Shown one piece after another: positions 18,886-27,386 of a DNA stretch of 32,451 bases. The stretch spans positions 1 through 32,451 of the forward strand of contig JAGXSL010000127.1 in NCBI GenBank assembly GCA_018333835.1, given 5' to 3'. How positions within the stretch are numbered: position 1 is the stretch's first letter; the number at the start of each line of letters is the position of its first letter. The translations under genes and the position numbers were made by a program. This stretch comes from Lysobacteraceae bacterium (lineage in GTDB: Bacteria > Pseudomonadota > Gammaproteobacteria > Xanthomonadales > Xanthomonadaceae). The notes beneath the pieces were generated by a model that had not been told where the DNA came from, searched no databases, and saw only the letters and a list, made by a program, of their open reading frames with translations.

Positions 18886-20771
18886 GGCTGCGCTGGCCAC
18901 TGGGACGGGCCATGGTGGTGCTCCACGACCTCGGGATGGTCGTGCTGGCCTGGCAGGGGCTCGTGCTGCTGCGCTACGCCTGGCTCGACCAGCCGCTGCC
19001 GGCCCATGGCTTCCTCGCCGAGACCCTGCTGGCCGCCGGCCTGCAGTTGCTGGTGTTCTGGCGGATGGGCCTGTACCGCGGCCTGTGGCGCTTCGCCAGC
19101 CTGCCGGACCTCAAGAACATCCTCGTCAGCAGCCTGCTGGGCGGTGCCCTGATCGCGCTGCTGCTGTTCTTGTTCCTCGACCGCGCCGAAGGCGTGCCGC
19201 GACTCGCCCTGCTGCTCTACCCGCCGACCCTGATGCTGCTGCTGGGCGGGCCGCGCCTGCTCTACCGGGCCTGGAAGGACGGCCAGGCGCTGCGGGCCAC
19301 CGGGGTGCAGGGCGAGCGCCTGCTGGTGCTCGGCGTCGGCCCGACCGCCGAGAGCCTGGTCCGCGACCTCCAGCGCAGCGAGCGTTTCCACGTCGTCGGC
19401 CTGCTCGACGACGATGCCGGCCTGCAGGGGGCGAAGATCCAGGGCATCCCGGTGCTCGGCCGCCTCGACGACCTCGCTCGCATCGCCGAGGAGACCGCCG
19501 CCACCCGCGTGGCGATCGCCCTCCCAGGCGACCAGGGCGAGACGCTGGGGCGGATCGCCGCCCAGTGCGAGCGCCTGCGCCTGCGCTTCTGCCGGATGCC
19601 GGCTCCGGAGGAACTGCTGGACGGCCAGGCCCTCCATGCCGGCCTGAAGGACGTCGCCATCGAGGACCTGCTCGGCCGCGACCCGGTGCAGCCGGACTGG
19701 CCGGCGATCCGCGCCACGCTGCTCGGTCGCACCGTGCTCGTCACCGGTGCCGGCGGCTCGATCGGCGCCGAGCTGGCCCGCCAGTGCGCCGGCCTGGGCG
19801 TCGCCCGCCTGGTGCTGCTGGAACGTTCCGAACTGGCCCTGTACCAGCTCCAGCTCGAACTCCGCGAACGCTTCTCGGCCGTCGAGGCGGTGTTCCAGCT
19901 CGGCGACTGCGGCGATGCCGTCCTGCTGCGCCGGCTGTTCGCCCAGTGGCGGCCCGATGAGGTCTTCCACGCCGCGGCCTACAAGCAGGTGCCCCTGCTG
20001 GAGGCGCAGCCGCGCGAGGCGATCCGCAACAACCTGCTCGCCACCGACGTGCTGGTGCGCGAGGCGGTGGCCGCCGGGGTCGCGGCCTTCGTGCTGATCT
20101 CCACCGACAAGGCGGTCAATGCCGTCAACATGCTCGGTGCCAGCAAGCGCCTCGCCGAGCTGGCCTGCCAGGCCGCCGTCCACGGCAGCGCCACCCGGCT
20201 GGTCACGGTGCGTTTCGGCAACGTGCTGGATTCCGCCGGCAGCGTGGTGCCGCGGTTCCGCGAGCAGATCCGCCGCGGTGGCCCGGTCACCGTCACCCAT
20301 CCGGACGTCACCCGCTACTTCATGACCATCCCGGAGGCCTGCCAGCTGATCCTGCAGGCCACCACCCTGCGCGAGGCCTCCGGCATCTTCACCCTCGACA
20401 TGGGGAGGCCGGTGCCGATCCGCCTGCTCGCCGAGCAGATGATCCGGCTCGCCGGCTTCACGCCCTACCGCGACATCGACGTCCGCTACACCGGCCTGCG
20501 GCCCGGCGAGAAGCTCCACGAGGAGCTGTTCCACGCCGACGAGAGCTACGTCCAGACCGTGCACCCCAAGATCTTCCAGGCCGAACCGCGCCGCGTCGAT
20601 CTCGACGTGTTCCTCCAGCATCTGGCGGCCCTGCGCCTTGCCGTGCAGCACGACGACGAGGCGAGGATCCGCGACCTGATCGGCGAGGCCATCCCCGAGT
20701 TCCAGCCGGCCACCGGCCGCACCACCGGCAACTTCCGACCGCAGCTCATCCGCGGCGGGCGCGCATCGTGA
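18882..20771 (+). CDS. WbpM/CapD-like nucleotide-sugar 4,6-dehydratase (membrane SDR)
   Basis: A 629-residue protein. The N-terminal membrane helices (about residues 10-125) and a first Rossmann-like domain (about 140-250) are followed by the catalytic extended SDR domain, which begins with TGAGGSIG at about 288. The family (WbpM, CapD, PglF) converts UDP-GlcNAc to 4-keto-6-deoxy sugars for surface glycans. ELALYQLQLEL, FHAAAYKQVPLLE, ISTDKAVN, FGNVLDSAGSVVPRF and GLRPGEKLHEELF are diagnostic. WbpM uses a Ser-Met-Lys triad (VMGATK). Here the aligned stretch is NMLGASK, which puts Leu418 where the Met would be. It is coupled to both neighbours by four-base overlaps and shares a unit with galU and the phosphosugar transferase. 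Confidence 0.9.
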   Translation: MRLRWPLGRAMVVLHDLGMVVLAWQGLVLLRYAWLDQPLPAHGFLAETLLAAGLQLLVFWRMGLYRGLWRFASLPDLKNILVSSLLGGALIALLLFLFLDRAEGVPRLALLLYPPTLMLLLGGPRLLYRAWKDGQALRATGVQGERLLVLGVGPTAESLVRDLQRSERFHVVGLLDDDAGLQGAKIQGIPVLGRLDDLARIAEETAATRVAIALPGDQGETLGRIAAQCERLRLRFCRMPAPEELLDGQALHAGLKDVAIEDLLGRDPVQPDWPAIRATLLGRTVLVTGAGGSIGAELARQCAGLGVARLVLLERSELALYQLQLELRERFSAVEAVFQLGDCGDAVLLRRLFAQWRPDEVFHAAAYKQVPLLEAQPREAIRNNLLATDVLVREAVAAGVAAFVLISTDKAVNAVNMLGASKRLAELACQAAVHGSATRLVTVRFGNVLDSAGSVVPRFREQIRRGGPVTVTHPDVTRYFMTIPEACQLILQATTLREASGIFTLDMGRPVPIRLLAEQMIRLAGFTPYRDIDVRYTGLRPGEKLHEELFHADESYVQTVHPKIFQAEPRRVDLDVFLQHLAALRLAVQHDDEARIRDLIGEAIPEFQPATGRTTGNFRPQLIRGGRAS

Positions 20772-21652
20772 GCGGCCGCGTCCGCTGCGCGGTGTTCCCG
20801 GTCGCCGGCCTTGGCACCCGCTTCCTGCCGGCCACCAAGACGGTGCCGAAGGAGATGCTGCCGGTGGTCGACCGGCCGCTGATCCAGTACGCCGTCGACG
20901 AGGCCATCGAGGCCGGCTGCGACACCCTCGTCTTCGTGACCAATCGCTACAAGCACGCGGTCGCCGATTACTTCGACAAGGCCTACGAACTGGAGCAGAA
21001 GCTCGAGCGCGCCGGCAAGTCGGAGCTGCTGGCGATGATCCGCGACGTGCTGCCGCGCCAGGTGCGCGCGGTGTTCGTCACCCAGGCCGAGGCGCTGGGC
21101 CTCGGCCACGCCGTGCTGTGCGCGCGCCCGGTGGTCGGCGACCAGCCCTTCGCCGTGCTGCTGCCCGACGACCTGATCTGGAACCGTGGCCCCGGCGCGA
21201 CGCGCCAGCTGGTGGAGCTCGCCGCCCGCGAGCAGGCCAGCGTGGTCGCCGTGCAGGACGTGCCGATCGAGCAGACCCGCAGCTACGGCATCGTCGCGAC
21301 CCGAGATTTCACCGGGCGGCACGGCGAGATCCGCGGCATCGTCGAGAAACCGCGCCCCGAGGAGGCGCCGAGCACCCTCGCGGTGGTCGGCCGCTACGTG
21401 CTGCAACCGCGCATCTTCGGGCTGCTGGAATCGACCAAGCCCGGCGCCGGCGGCGAGATCCAGCTCACCGACGCGATCGCCGCCCTGCTCGCCGAGCAAC
21501 GCATCCTCGCCTACCGCTTCGAGGGCCGGCGCTTCGACTGCGGCAGCCGCATCGGCCTGATCGAGGCGACCTTGCAGTACGCACTCGACGACGAGTCGCT
21601 GGCCGGCCCGACCCGCGAGCTGATGCGGCAGGCGCTCCGGCCAGCCGGCTGA
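20768..21652 (+). CDS. galU: UTP-glucose-1-phosphate uridylyltransferase
   Basis: A 294-residue cytosolic nucleotidyltransferase making UDP-glucose from UTP and glucose-1-phosphate, the donor for LPS core, exopolysaccharide and other glycans. The N-terminal signature PVAGLGTRFLPATKTVPKEM (residues about 8-27) is complete. AVLLPDDLIW carries the metal-binding region, and GIVEKPRPEEAPS and GEIQLTDAIAALL are typical. The start is GTG at 20768, overlapping the upstream stop (GTGA). In several relatives a UDP-glucose dehydrogenase follows galU; here an oxidoreductase does, after 12 bp. Confidence 0.96.
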   Translation: MSGRVRCAVFPVAGLGTRFLPATKTVPKEMLPVVDRPLIQYAVDEAIEAGCDTLVFVTNRYKHAVADYFDKAYELEQKLERAGKSELLAMIRDVLPRQVRAVFVTQAEALGLGHAVLCARPVVGDQPFAVLLPDDLIWNRGPGATRQLVELAAREQASVVAVQDVPIEQTRSYGIVATRDFTGRHGEIRGIVEKPRPEEAPSTLAVVGRYVLQPRIFGLLESTKPGAGGEIQLTDAIAALLAEQRILAYRFEGRRFDCGSRIGLIEATLQYALDDESLAGPTRELMRQALRPAG

Positions 21653-21664
21653 AGGCGCGGCCGC

Positions 21665-22960
21665 ATGAGCGCGTTTCCCGACCACTACCGCCGCAGCGCC
21701 GGGACGATCTCGGCGCGCCCGCCCGCCGCAGGGACCCTCGACGCCGCCTGCGTGGTGGTCGGCGGCGGCTTCGCCGGGCTCAACACCGCGCTCGGCCTGG
21801 CGGAGCGGGGCTTCCGCGACGTCGTGCTGCTGGAGGCCGAGACCCTGGCGCATGGCGCCTCGGGCCGCAACGGCGGCTTCGTGTTCGCTGGGTATTCGCG
21901 TGGCGAGGCGGCTTTGCTCGCCGAACTCGGCCCGGAGCATGCCCGTCGGCTTTACCGGCGGAGCCGCGATGCCGTCGGCCTGATCCGCGCCCGCACCCTG
22001 CGCCATGGCATCGACTGCGAGCGCGTCGATGGCGGGGTGCTGTGGGCGAACTGGTTCCGCGATCCGGCCGTGCTCGAATCGCGGCGGAGGCTGCTGCAGC
22101 AGCATTTCGATACCGAATGGCTGCCGGTCGGCGGCGAGGAACTGCGCGCCCGGCTGAAGACCACGCGCTACAGCGGCGCGCTGCTGGAACCGGATGCCTT
22201 CCACTTCCACCCGCTCAAGTACGCCCGCGGGCTGGCCGCGGCCTTCGAGGCCGCGGGCGGGCGCATCCACGAGCACAGCCCGGTGCGCCGGCTGCGGCGC
22301 GAGGGGAGCGGTTGGTGCGCGGAAACCGCGGGCGGTGCCCGCCTGCGTGCCGGGACGGTGGTGCTGGCCTGCGGCGGCTACCTCGCCGGCCTCGTGCCCA
22401 AGGTCGATGCCGCCGTGCTGCCGATCGCCACCTACGTGATGGTGACCGAGCCGCTGGGCGCGCGGGCGGCCGAGGTGATCGCCACCCCGGCGGCGGTCTA
22501 CGACACCCGTTTCGCCTTCGACTACTACCGGCTGCTGCCCGACACCCGGCTGCTCTGGGGCGGTCGGATCTCGGTGCGCGACCGGCCGGCACACGAGGTG
22601 GAGCGCCTGCTGCGTCGCGACCTGCTGCGGGTGTTCCCGCAGCTCGGCGGCGTGCGCATCGATTGCGCCTGGTCGGGGCTGATGAGCTACGCCCGCCACG
22701 AGATGCCGCAGATCGGGCCGATCGAACCCGGGCTGTGGGTGGCGCAGGCCTTCGGCGGCCACGGCGTTGCGCCGACCACGGCGGCCGGCGAACTGCTGGC
22801 CGCCGCCATCGCCGAAGGCGACCCCGCCTGGCAGGACCACTCGCCCTATGGGCTCGCATCGGCGATCAAGCCCTTCGGCTTCGCCGGCGCGCAGGCCACC
22901 TACTGGTGGCTGCAGGCCAAGGACGTGTGGAAGGGCTGGCGCGAAGGCGGCGGTCGCTGA
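21665..22960 (+). CDS. FAD-dependent amine/amino-acid oxidase family (PuuB/DadA-like)
   Basis: A 431-residue DAO-family flavoprotein. The dinucleotide-binding motif is VVVGGGFAGLNTALGLAERG at residues 30-49. It is followed by GASGRNGGFVFAGYSRGE, the FAD contact region typical of gamma-glutamylputrescine oxidase and related enzymes. MVTEPLG, AFDYYRLLPDTRLLWGGR and SGLMSYARHEMPQIG in the second half fit the same group. Near the end, FGGHGVAPTTAAGELLA contacts FAD. No signal peptide or membrane segment is obvious. It would oxidise an amine or amino acid with O2 or another acceptor; the substrate is not readable. It has no evident link to the glycan genes before it and may be a read-through passenger. 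Confidence 0.85.
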   Translation: MSAFPDHYRRSAGTISARPPAAGTLDAACVVVGGGFAGLNTALGLAERGFRDVVLLEAETLAHGASGRNGGFVFAGYSRGEAALLAELGPEHARRLYRRSRDAVGLIRARTLRHGIDCERVDGGVLWANWFRDPAVLESRRRLLQQHFDTEWLPVGGEELRARLKTTRYSGALLEPDAFHFHPLKYARGLAAAFEAAGGRIHEHSPVRRLRREGSGWCAETAGGARLRAGTVVLACGGYLAGLVPKVDAAVLPIATYVMVTEPLGARAAEVIATPAAVYDTRFAFDYYRLLPDTRLLWGGRISVRDRPAHEVERLLRRDLLRVFPQLGGVRIDCAWSGLMSYARHEMPQIGPIEPGLWVAQAFGGHGVAPTTAAGELLAAAIAEGDPAWQDHSPYGLASAIKPFGFAGAQATYWWLQAKDVWKGWREGGGR

Positions 22961-22961
22961 A

Positions 22962-22988
22962 GAAAGGCCCGGCGATGCCGGGCCTTTC
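22962..22988. terminator. Strong hairpin terminator between convergent genes
   Basis: GAAAGGCCCGGC-GAT-GCCGGGCCTTTC is a perfect 12-bp stem with a three-base loop, two bases after the oxidase stop and about 40 bp past the thiolase stop. Its A- and T-rich ends could let it act in both directions. Confidence 0.82.
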
Positions 22989-23030
22989 GCGACGCCGGAT
23001 CCGTGCGCGTGCGCGGATCGACTCTGGACT

Positions 23031-24227
23031 TCAAAGCGCCTCGAAGATGCCCGCGGCACCCATGCCGGTGCCGATGCACATGGTCACCATGCCGTACTTC
23101 TGCTGGCGGCGACGCAGGCCATGCACGAGCGTCGCGGTGCGGATCGCGCCCGTCGCGCCCAGTGGGTGGCCCAGCGCGATCGCGCCGCCCAGTGGGTTGA
23201 CCTTGGCCGGGTCGAGGCCGCAGCTGCGGACGACGGCCAGCGCCTGCGCGGCGAAGGCCTCGTTGAGCTCGATCCAGTCGAGTTGGTCCTGCGTCAGGCC
23301 GGCCTGCTTCAGCGCCTTCGGGATCGCCGCGATCGGGCCGATGCCCATCACTTCCGGGCGCACGCCGGCGACCGAGAAGCTGACGAAACGGGCGAGCGGG
23401 GTCAGGCCGTGGTCCTTGATGGCCTGCTCCGAGGCCAGCAGCACGGCACCCGCGCCGTCGCTCATCTGCGAGCTGTTGCCCGCCGTCACCGAGCCGCCCA
23501 TGCGGAACACCGGCTTCAGCTTGGCGAGGCCCTCGATCGAGGTGTCGGCGCGCGGGCCTTCGTCGGTGTCGACGGCGCGCTCGATCAGCTTCACCGTGTT
23601 GCCGCCCAAGACCGGTACGCGGGCGCGCACGGTGTAGGGCGAGATCTCGGCCTTGAACTCGCCGCCGGCAATGGCGGCGAGCGCCTTCTGGTGCGAGGCG
23701 GCGGCGAAGGCGTCCTGGTCCTCGCGGCTGACCTTCCATTCCTCGGCGACCTTCTCGGCGGTGATGCCCATGCCGTAGGCGATCGCCACGTGCTCGTTGT
23801 CGAACACGGAAGGCGCCATCGCCACCTTGTTGCCCATCATCGGCACCATGCTCATCGACTCGGTGCCGCCGGCCAGCATCAGGTCGGCGTTGCCGAGGCG
23901 GATCTGGTCGGCCGCCAGCGCCACGGCCTGGAGGCCGGAGGAGCAGAAGCGGTTGATGGTCTGCGCGGCCACCGTGTTCGGCAGGCCGGCCAGCAGCACG
24001 CCGATGCGCGCCACGTTCATGCCTTGCTCGCCCTCGGGCATGGCGCAGCCGATGATGGCGTCGTCGATCCGCGACAGGTCGATGCCCGGGGCCTGTGCCA
24101 CCACGCTCTTCAGCACGTGCGCGAGCAGGTCGTCGGGGCGGGTGTTGCGGAAGAAGCCGCGCGGGGCCTTGCCGACCGGGGTGCGGGTGGCGGCGACGAT
24201 GTAGGCGTCCTGGATTTGCTTGCTCAT
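23031..24227 (-). CDS. fadA: Acetyl-CoA C-acyltransferase (3-ketoacyl-CoA thiolase)
   Basis: A 398-residue thiolase for the last step of beta-oxidation, cleaving 3-ketoacyl-CoA with CoA. The acyl-accepting Cys is C95 in RFCSSGLQA. NEAFAAQAL, the catalytic His in GHPLGATG and the second Cys in CIGTGMGAAG complete the active site. The start MSKQIQDAYIVAATRTPVGK is normal. It is the downstream gene of a pair with the bifunctional enzyme, 10 bp apart, the usual arrangement for a substrate-channelling alpha/beta complex. The symbol follows the partner gene; fadI would also be defensible. Confidence 0.94.
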   Translation of the reverse strand: MSKQIQDAYIVAATRTPVGKAPRGFFRNTRPDDLLAHVLKSVVAQAPGIDLSRIDDAIIGCAMPEGEQGMNVARIGVLLAGLPNTVAAQTINRFCSSGLQAVALAADQIRLGNADLMLAGGTESMSMVPMMGNKVAMAPSVFDNEHVAIAYGMGITAEKVAEEWKVSREDQDAFAAASHQKALAAIAGGEFKAEISPYTVRARVPVLGGNTVKLIERAVDTDEGPRADTSIEGLAKLKPVFRMGGSVTAGNSSQMSDGAGAVLLASEQAIKDHGLTPLARFVSFSVAGVRPEVMGIGPIAAIPKALKQAGLTQDQLDWIELNEAFAAQALAVVRSCGLDPAKVNPLGGAIALGHPLGATGAIRTATLVHGLRRRQQKYGMVTMCIGTGMGAAGIFEAL

Positions 24228-24237
24228 GGTCTTGTCC

Positions 24238-26607
24238 TCAATTCCGCAGCGGCTTGCCGGTGGCCAGCATGTGCGCGATGCGCTCCTGCGTCTTCGGCAT
24301 CTGGGCGAGCGCGACGAAGTGTTCGCGCTCGAGGCGGATCAGCCAGTCCTCGTCCACGGTGGCACCGCGGTCGATCTCGCCGCCCGACAGCACGGTGGCG
24401 ATGCGGGTGGCGATCTCCATGTCGTGCGGGCTGATCATCCGGCCCTCGAGCATGTTCACCAGCATCATCTTGAAGGTGGCGATGCCAACATCGCCGGCGG
24501 CGGTGATCGTGCGGTTCGGCAGCGGCGGGCGGTAGCCGGCCTCGGCCATGGCCAGCGCGGTCTGGCGGGCGACGTGCAGCAGCTCGTGTTCGTGGAAGAC
24601 GACGATGTCGAATTCGCGCAACAGGCCGAGCTCCTTGGCCTCCAGCGCCGAGCTCGAGACCTTGCCCATGGCCACGGCTTCGAACAGCGGCTTCAGCTCG
24701 GCAAACACGTCGCCGTTCTTCGCCTTGGCCGAGGCGCGACCGGCGATCTCCTTCAGTCCGCCGCCGGCCGGCAGCAGGCCGACGCCGGCCTCGACGAGGC
24801 CGATGTAGCTCTCCAGCGCGGCGACGGTGCGGGCCGAATGCATCTGGAACTCGCAGCCGCCACCAAGGGCGAGGCCGCGCACAGCCGCGACCACCGGAAC
24901 GAGCGAATACTTGATGCGCTGGCTGGCGGCCTGGAACGTAGCCACCATCGCAGTGAAGTCGTCGAGGCGGCCTTCCTTCAGCGCGCCTAGGGCACCAGCG
25001 AGATCGGCACCCGCCGAGAACGGCCCCTTCGGCTGCCAGATGACGAGACCTCGGAAGTTTTTCTCCGCCACGTCGATGGCCCGCAGCACGCCGGCCAGCA
25101 CGCCGTCGCCGACGGTGTTCATCTTGGTCTTGAAGCTCAGCACCGCGATGCCATCGCCATCGGTCCACAGGCGCACGGCGTCGGTCTCGAACACCGTCGT
25201 GCCAGGGTTGGCCGGGGCCTCGCCGATGACGGTTTCGGGGAAGCGCTGCCGTGCATACACCGGGAGGGAAGAGCGCTGCAGTGCGGCGTTGCGGGCCGGG
25301 CTGAAGCTGCCGTCCTTGCCGTGCACGCCGGCGCGGCCGTCCATCACCCAGGCCGGCAGCGGGGCGCTGCCCATGGTCTTGCCGGCGGCGATGTCCTCGG
25401 CGATCCACGCGGCGACCTGCTGCCAGCCGGCGGCCTGCCAAGTCTCGAACGGGCCGAGGTTCCAGCCGTAGCCCCAGCGCATGGCGAAGTCGACGTCACG
25501 CGCGGTGTCGGCGATCGAGTGCAGATGGAAGGCGGCGTAGTGGAACAGGTCGCGGAAGATCGCCCAGAGGAACTGCGCCTGCGGGTGCGAGTGCGCACGC
25601 AGCTTGGCGAACTTCTCGGCCGGGTTCTTGATCTTGAGGATCTCGACGACCTCGGGGTTCGCCTCGGCGCCGCTCGGGCGGTAGTCCTGCTGGGCGAGGT
25701 CGAGGACGAGGATGTCCTTGCCGCGCTTGGTGTAGATGCCGGCGCCGGTCTTCTGGCCCAGCGCGCCCTTGGCGATCAGGGCCTGCAACCAGGCCGGGGC
25801 CTTGAAGTAGGCGTGCCAGGGGTCGTCCGGCAGGGTGTCGGCCATGGTCTTGATGACGTGGGTCATGGTGTCGAGGCCGACCACGTCCGAGGTGCGGTAG
25901 GTCGCCGACTTCGGGCGGCCGATCAGCGGGCCGGTGACCGCGTCGACTTCATCGAAGCCGAGGCCGAGGCGCTCGGTGTGGTGCATGCCGGCGAGGATCG
26001 AGAACACGCCGATGCGGTTGCCGATGAAGTTCGGCGTGTCCTTGGCGTAGACCACACCCTTGCCCAGCGTGGTGGTCAGGAAGGTCTCGAGGCCTTCCAG
26101 CACGCCGGGCTCGGTGCCCTTGCACGGGATCAGTTCGGCCAAGTGCATGTAGCGCGGCGGGTTGAAGAAGTGCAGGCCGCAGAAGCGCGGGCGCACGGCG
26201 GCCGGCATGGCTTCGGCGAGGCCATTGATCGAGAGCCCGGAGGTGTTCGAGGCGACGATGGCGTGCTGCGCCACGTGCGGGGCGATCTTCTCGTAGAGGT
26301 CCTTCTTCCACTCCATCTTCTCGGCGATCGCCTCGATGATGAGGTCGCAGTCCGCAAGCCAAGCGAGGTGCTGCTCGTAGTTGGCCGGGACGATCGCGGC
26401 GGCCTTCGCCTTGCTGGCCAGCGGGGCAGGGGAGAGCTTGCCCAGGTTGGCGATGGCCTTCTGGACGATGCCGTTCTTGTCGCCCTCCTTGGCCGGGAGG
26501 TCGAAGAGCAGGGTGTCGACGTCGGCGTTGACGAGGTGGGCGGCGATCTGCGCGCCCATCACGCCGGCACCGAGCACCGCCACTTTGCGGATACGAAGCT
26601 GGGACAT
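24238..26607 (-). CDS. fadN: FadN-type 3-hydroxyacyl-CoA dehydrogenase / enoyl-CoA hydratase
   Basis: A 789-residue bifunctional beta-oxidation enzyme in which the dehydrogenase comes first. The NAD motif is GAGVMG at residues 13-18; the dehydrogenase core has SNTSGLSI, GLHFFNPPRYMHLAELI and DTPNFIGNRIG. The enoyl-CoA hydratase half (from about 480) has FSAGADL, LALGGGCEFQMHS and GLVEAGVGLLPAGGG with its catalytic Glu. E. coli FadB and FadJ have the reverse order. Order and length match my memory of Bacillus FadN. I placed the start at the ATG at 26607; the 1049-residue ORF in the track runs through the upstream regulator gene. GGAG lies before the ATG. It probably oxidises long-chain 3-hydroxyacyl-CoA with the thiolase. 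Regulation by the adjacent PsrA-like repressor is likely. Confidence 0.92.
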   Translation of the reverse strand: MSQLRIRKVAVLGAGVMGAQIAAHLVNADVDTLLFDLPAKEGDKNGIVQKAIANLGKLSPAPLASKAKAAAIVPANYEQHLAWLADCDLIIEAIAEKMEWKKDLYEKIAPHVAQHAIVASNTSGLSINGLAEAMPAAVRPRFCGLHFFNPPRYMHLAELIPCKGTEPGVLEGLETFLTTTLGKGVVYAKDTPNFIGNRIGVFSILAGMHHTERLGLGFDEVDAVTGPLIGRPKSATYRTSDVVGLDTMTHVIKTMADTLPDDPWHAYFKAPAWLQALIAKGALGQKTGAGIYTKRGKDILVLDLAQQDYRPSGAEANPEVVEILKIKNPAEKFAKLRAHSHPQAQFLWAIFRDLFHYAAFHLHSIADTARDVDFAMRWGYGWNLGPFETWQAAGWQQVAAWIAEDIAAGKTMGSAPLPAWVMDGRAGVHGKDGSFSPARNAALQRSSLPVYARQRFPETVIGEAPANPGTTVFETDAVRLWTDGDGIAVLSFKTKMNTVGDGVLAGVLRAIDVAEKNFRGLVIWQPKGPFSAGADLAGALGALKEGRLDDFTAMVATFQAASQRIKYSLVPVVAAVRGLALGGGCEFQMHSARTVAALESYIGLVEAGVGLLPAGGGLKEIAGRASAKAKNGDVFAELKPLFEAVAMGKVSSSALEAKELGLLREFDIVVFHEHELLHVARQTALAMAEAGYRPPLPNRTITAAGDVGIATFKMMLVNMLEGRMISPHDMEIATRIATVLSGGEIDRGATVDEDWLIRLEREHFVALAQMPKTQERIAHMLATGKPLRN

Positions 26608-26682
26608 GGGGACTCCGGAGGGGAGGGGAATCGGGGTGGAACCGGGACGGCACGACCCCGAGGATCGCGCCGGAAGGTTAAG

Positions 26683-26698
26683 CATACGCCACCGTATG
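26683..26698. promoter_or_regulatory. Inverted repeat upstream of fadN, candidate operator
   Basis: CATACG-CCAC-CGTATG is a perfect six-base inverted repeat with a four-base spacer, 76 bp before the fadN ATG in the 128-bp gap between the regulator and fadN. It overlaps a possible -10 (TATGCT on the minus strand). It differs from the CAAACGTTTG site in front of the regulator, so it may bind another factor. Confidence 0.5.
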
Positions 26699-26710
26699 TT
26701 CTGGCGGCGA

Positions 26711-26719
26711 GGGGGGGGG
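26711..26719. repeat. Nine-G homopolymer
   Basis: An uninterrupted run of nine G lies in the gap between the regulator stop and the fadN promoter region. Such runs can slip in replication and are also prone to sequencing error. It is outside coding sequence. Confidence 0.7.
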
Positions 26720-26735
26720 CTCCCCGCGACTGCGG

Positions 26736-27359
26736 TCAGCCGGCGCGGAGCCCGGCGGCGGCGAAGCGCACCAGCTGCCGGGCGGCCTTCTCGCAGTGTT
26801 GGCGCTCGCTGGTGCCGGCCGGGCGCTTGATCAGGCCGAAGTCGGCCATGGCGTAGGTGAGCGCCCCGGCGACGAAGTCCAGCCGCCAGTACAGGTCCTC
26901 CTTGGCCAGCCCCGGTACGCAGTCGGCGATCGCCTTGGCGAACTCCCGCAGCACGTGGCCGTAGTTGTCGGAGAGGAACTTGCGCAGGCCGTCGTTCTTC
27001 TCGGCGAAGGCCCGGGCCAGCACGCGGACGAAGGCGGCGCCGCCGTGCTGGCGGTCCAGCGTCAGGGCCAGCGGCGGCTCGATGAAGGCCCGCAGGACGG
27101 CCTCGAGGTCGCCGGGATGGGCCTGGCGGGCATCGGCGAGCTGCTTCAGGCGTTTCCCGCTCATGTCGTCCATGCGCCGCCGGAACACCTCGTTGACGAG
27201 GTTTTCCTTCGACCCGAAGTGGTAGTTCACCGCGGCGATGTTGACGTCGGCCTGGCTGGTGACCTGGCGCAGCGAGGTCCCCGAGAAGCCGTGGATGGCG
27301 AACAGTTCCTCGGCGGCGCCGAGGATGCGGTCCTTGGTGTTGAAGTGCGTGCTGCTCAT
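26736..27359 (-). CDS. TetR family repressor, PsrA-like (fatty-acid responsive)
   Basis: A 207-residue TetR-family DNA-binding protein. The helix-turn-helix region is TKDRILGAAEELFAIHGFSG then DVNIAAVNYHFGSKENLVNE, about residues 8-50. The VNxAAVNYHFGSK segment and the C-terminal FLSDNYGHVLREF, LYWRLDFVAGALTYAM and RFAAAGLRAG strongly recall Pseudomonas PsrA, which represses beta-oxidation genes until long-chain acyl signals relieve it. I chose the ATG at 27359; the TTG at 27374 in the track falls inside the operator palindrome. It is upstream of and co-directional with fadN-fadA. The palindrome 12 bp before its ATG suggests autorepression. Confidence 0.88.
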   Translation of the reverse strand: MSSTHFNTKDRILGAAEELFAIHGFSGTSLRQVTSQADVNIAAVNYHFGSKENLVNEVFRRRMDDMSGKRLKQLADARQAHPGDLEAVLRAFIEPPLALTLDRQHGGAAFVRVLARAFAEKNDGLRKFLSDNYGHVLREFAKAIADCVPGLAKEDLYWRLDFVAGALTYAMADFGLIKRPAGTSERQHCEKAARQLVRFAAAGLRAG

Positions 27360-27371
27360 GCCGGCCTCGTT

Positions 27372-27381
27372 CAAACGTTTG
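27372..27381. promoter_or_regulatory. CAAACGTTTG palindrome, candidate operator of the PsrA-like repressor
   Basis: A perfect 10-bp palindrome made of the CAAAC and GTTTG half-sites known from PsrA operators (there usually separated by a few bases). It lies at the predicted transcription start of the regulator gene, between its promoter and ATG. Confidence 0.6.
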
Positions 27382-27386
27382 TTGCA

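Noticed and set aside
20546-23059. 837-residue minus-strand ORF over galU and the oxidase
   Set aside because: Antisense shadow; both plus-strand genes have clear family motifs and coupled starts.
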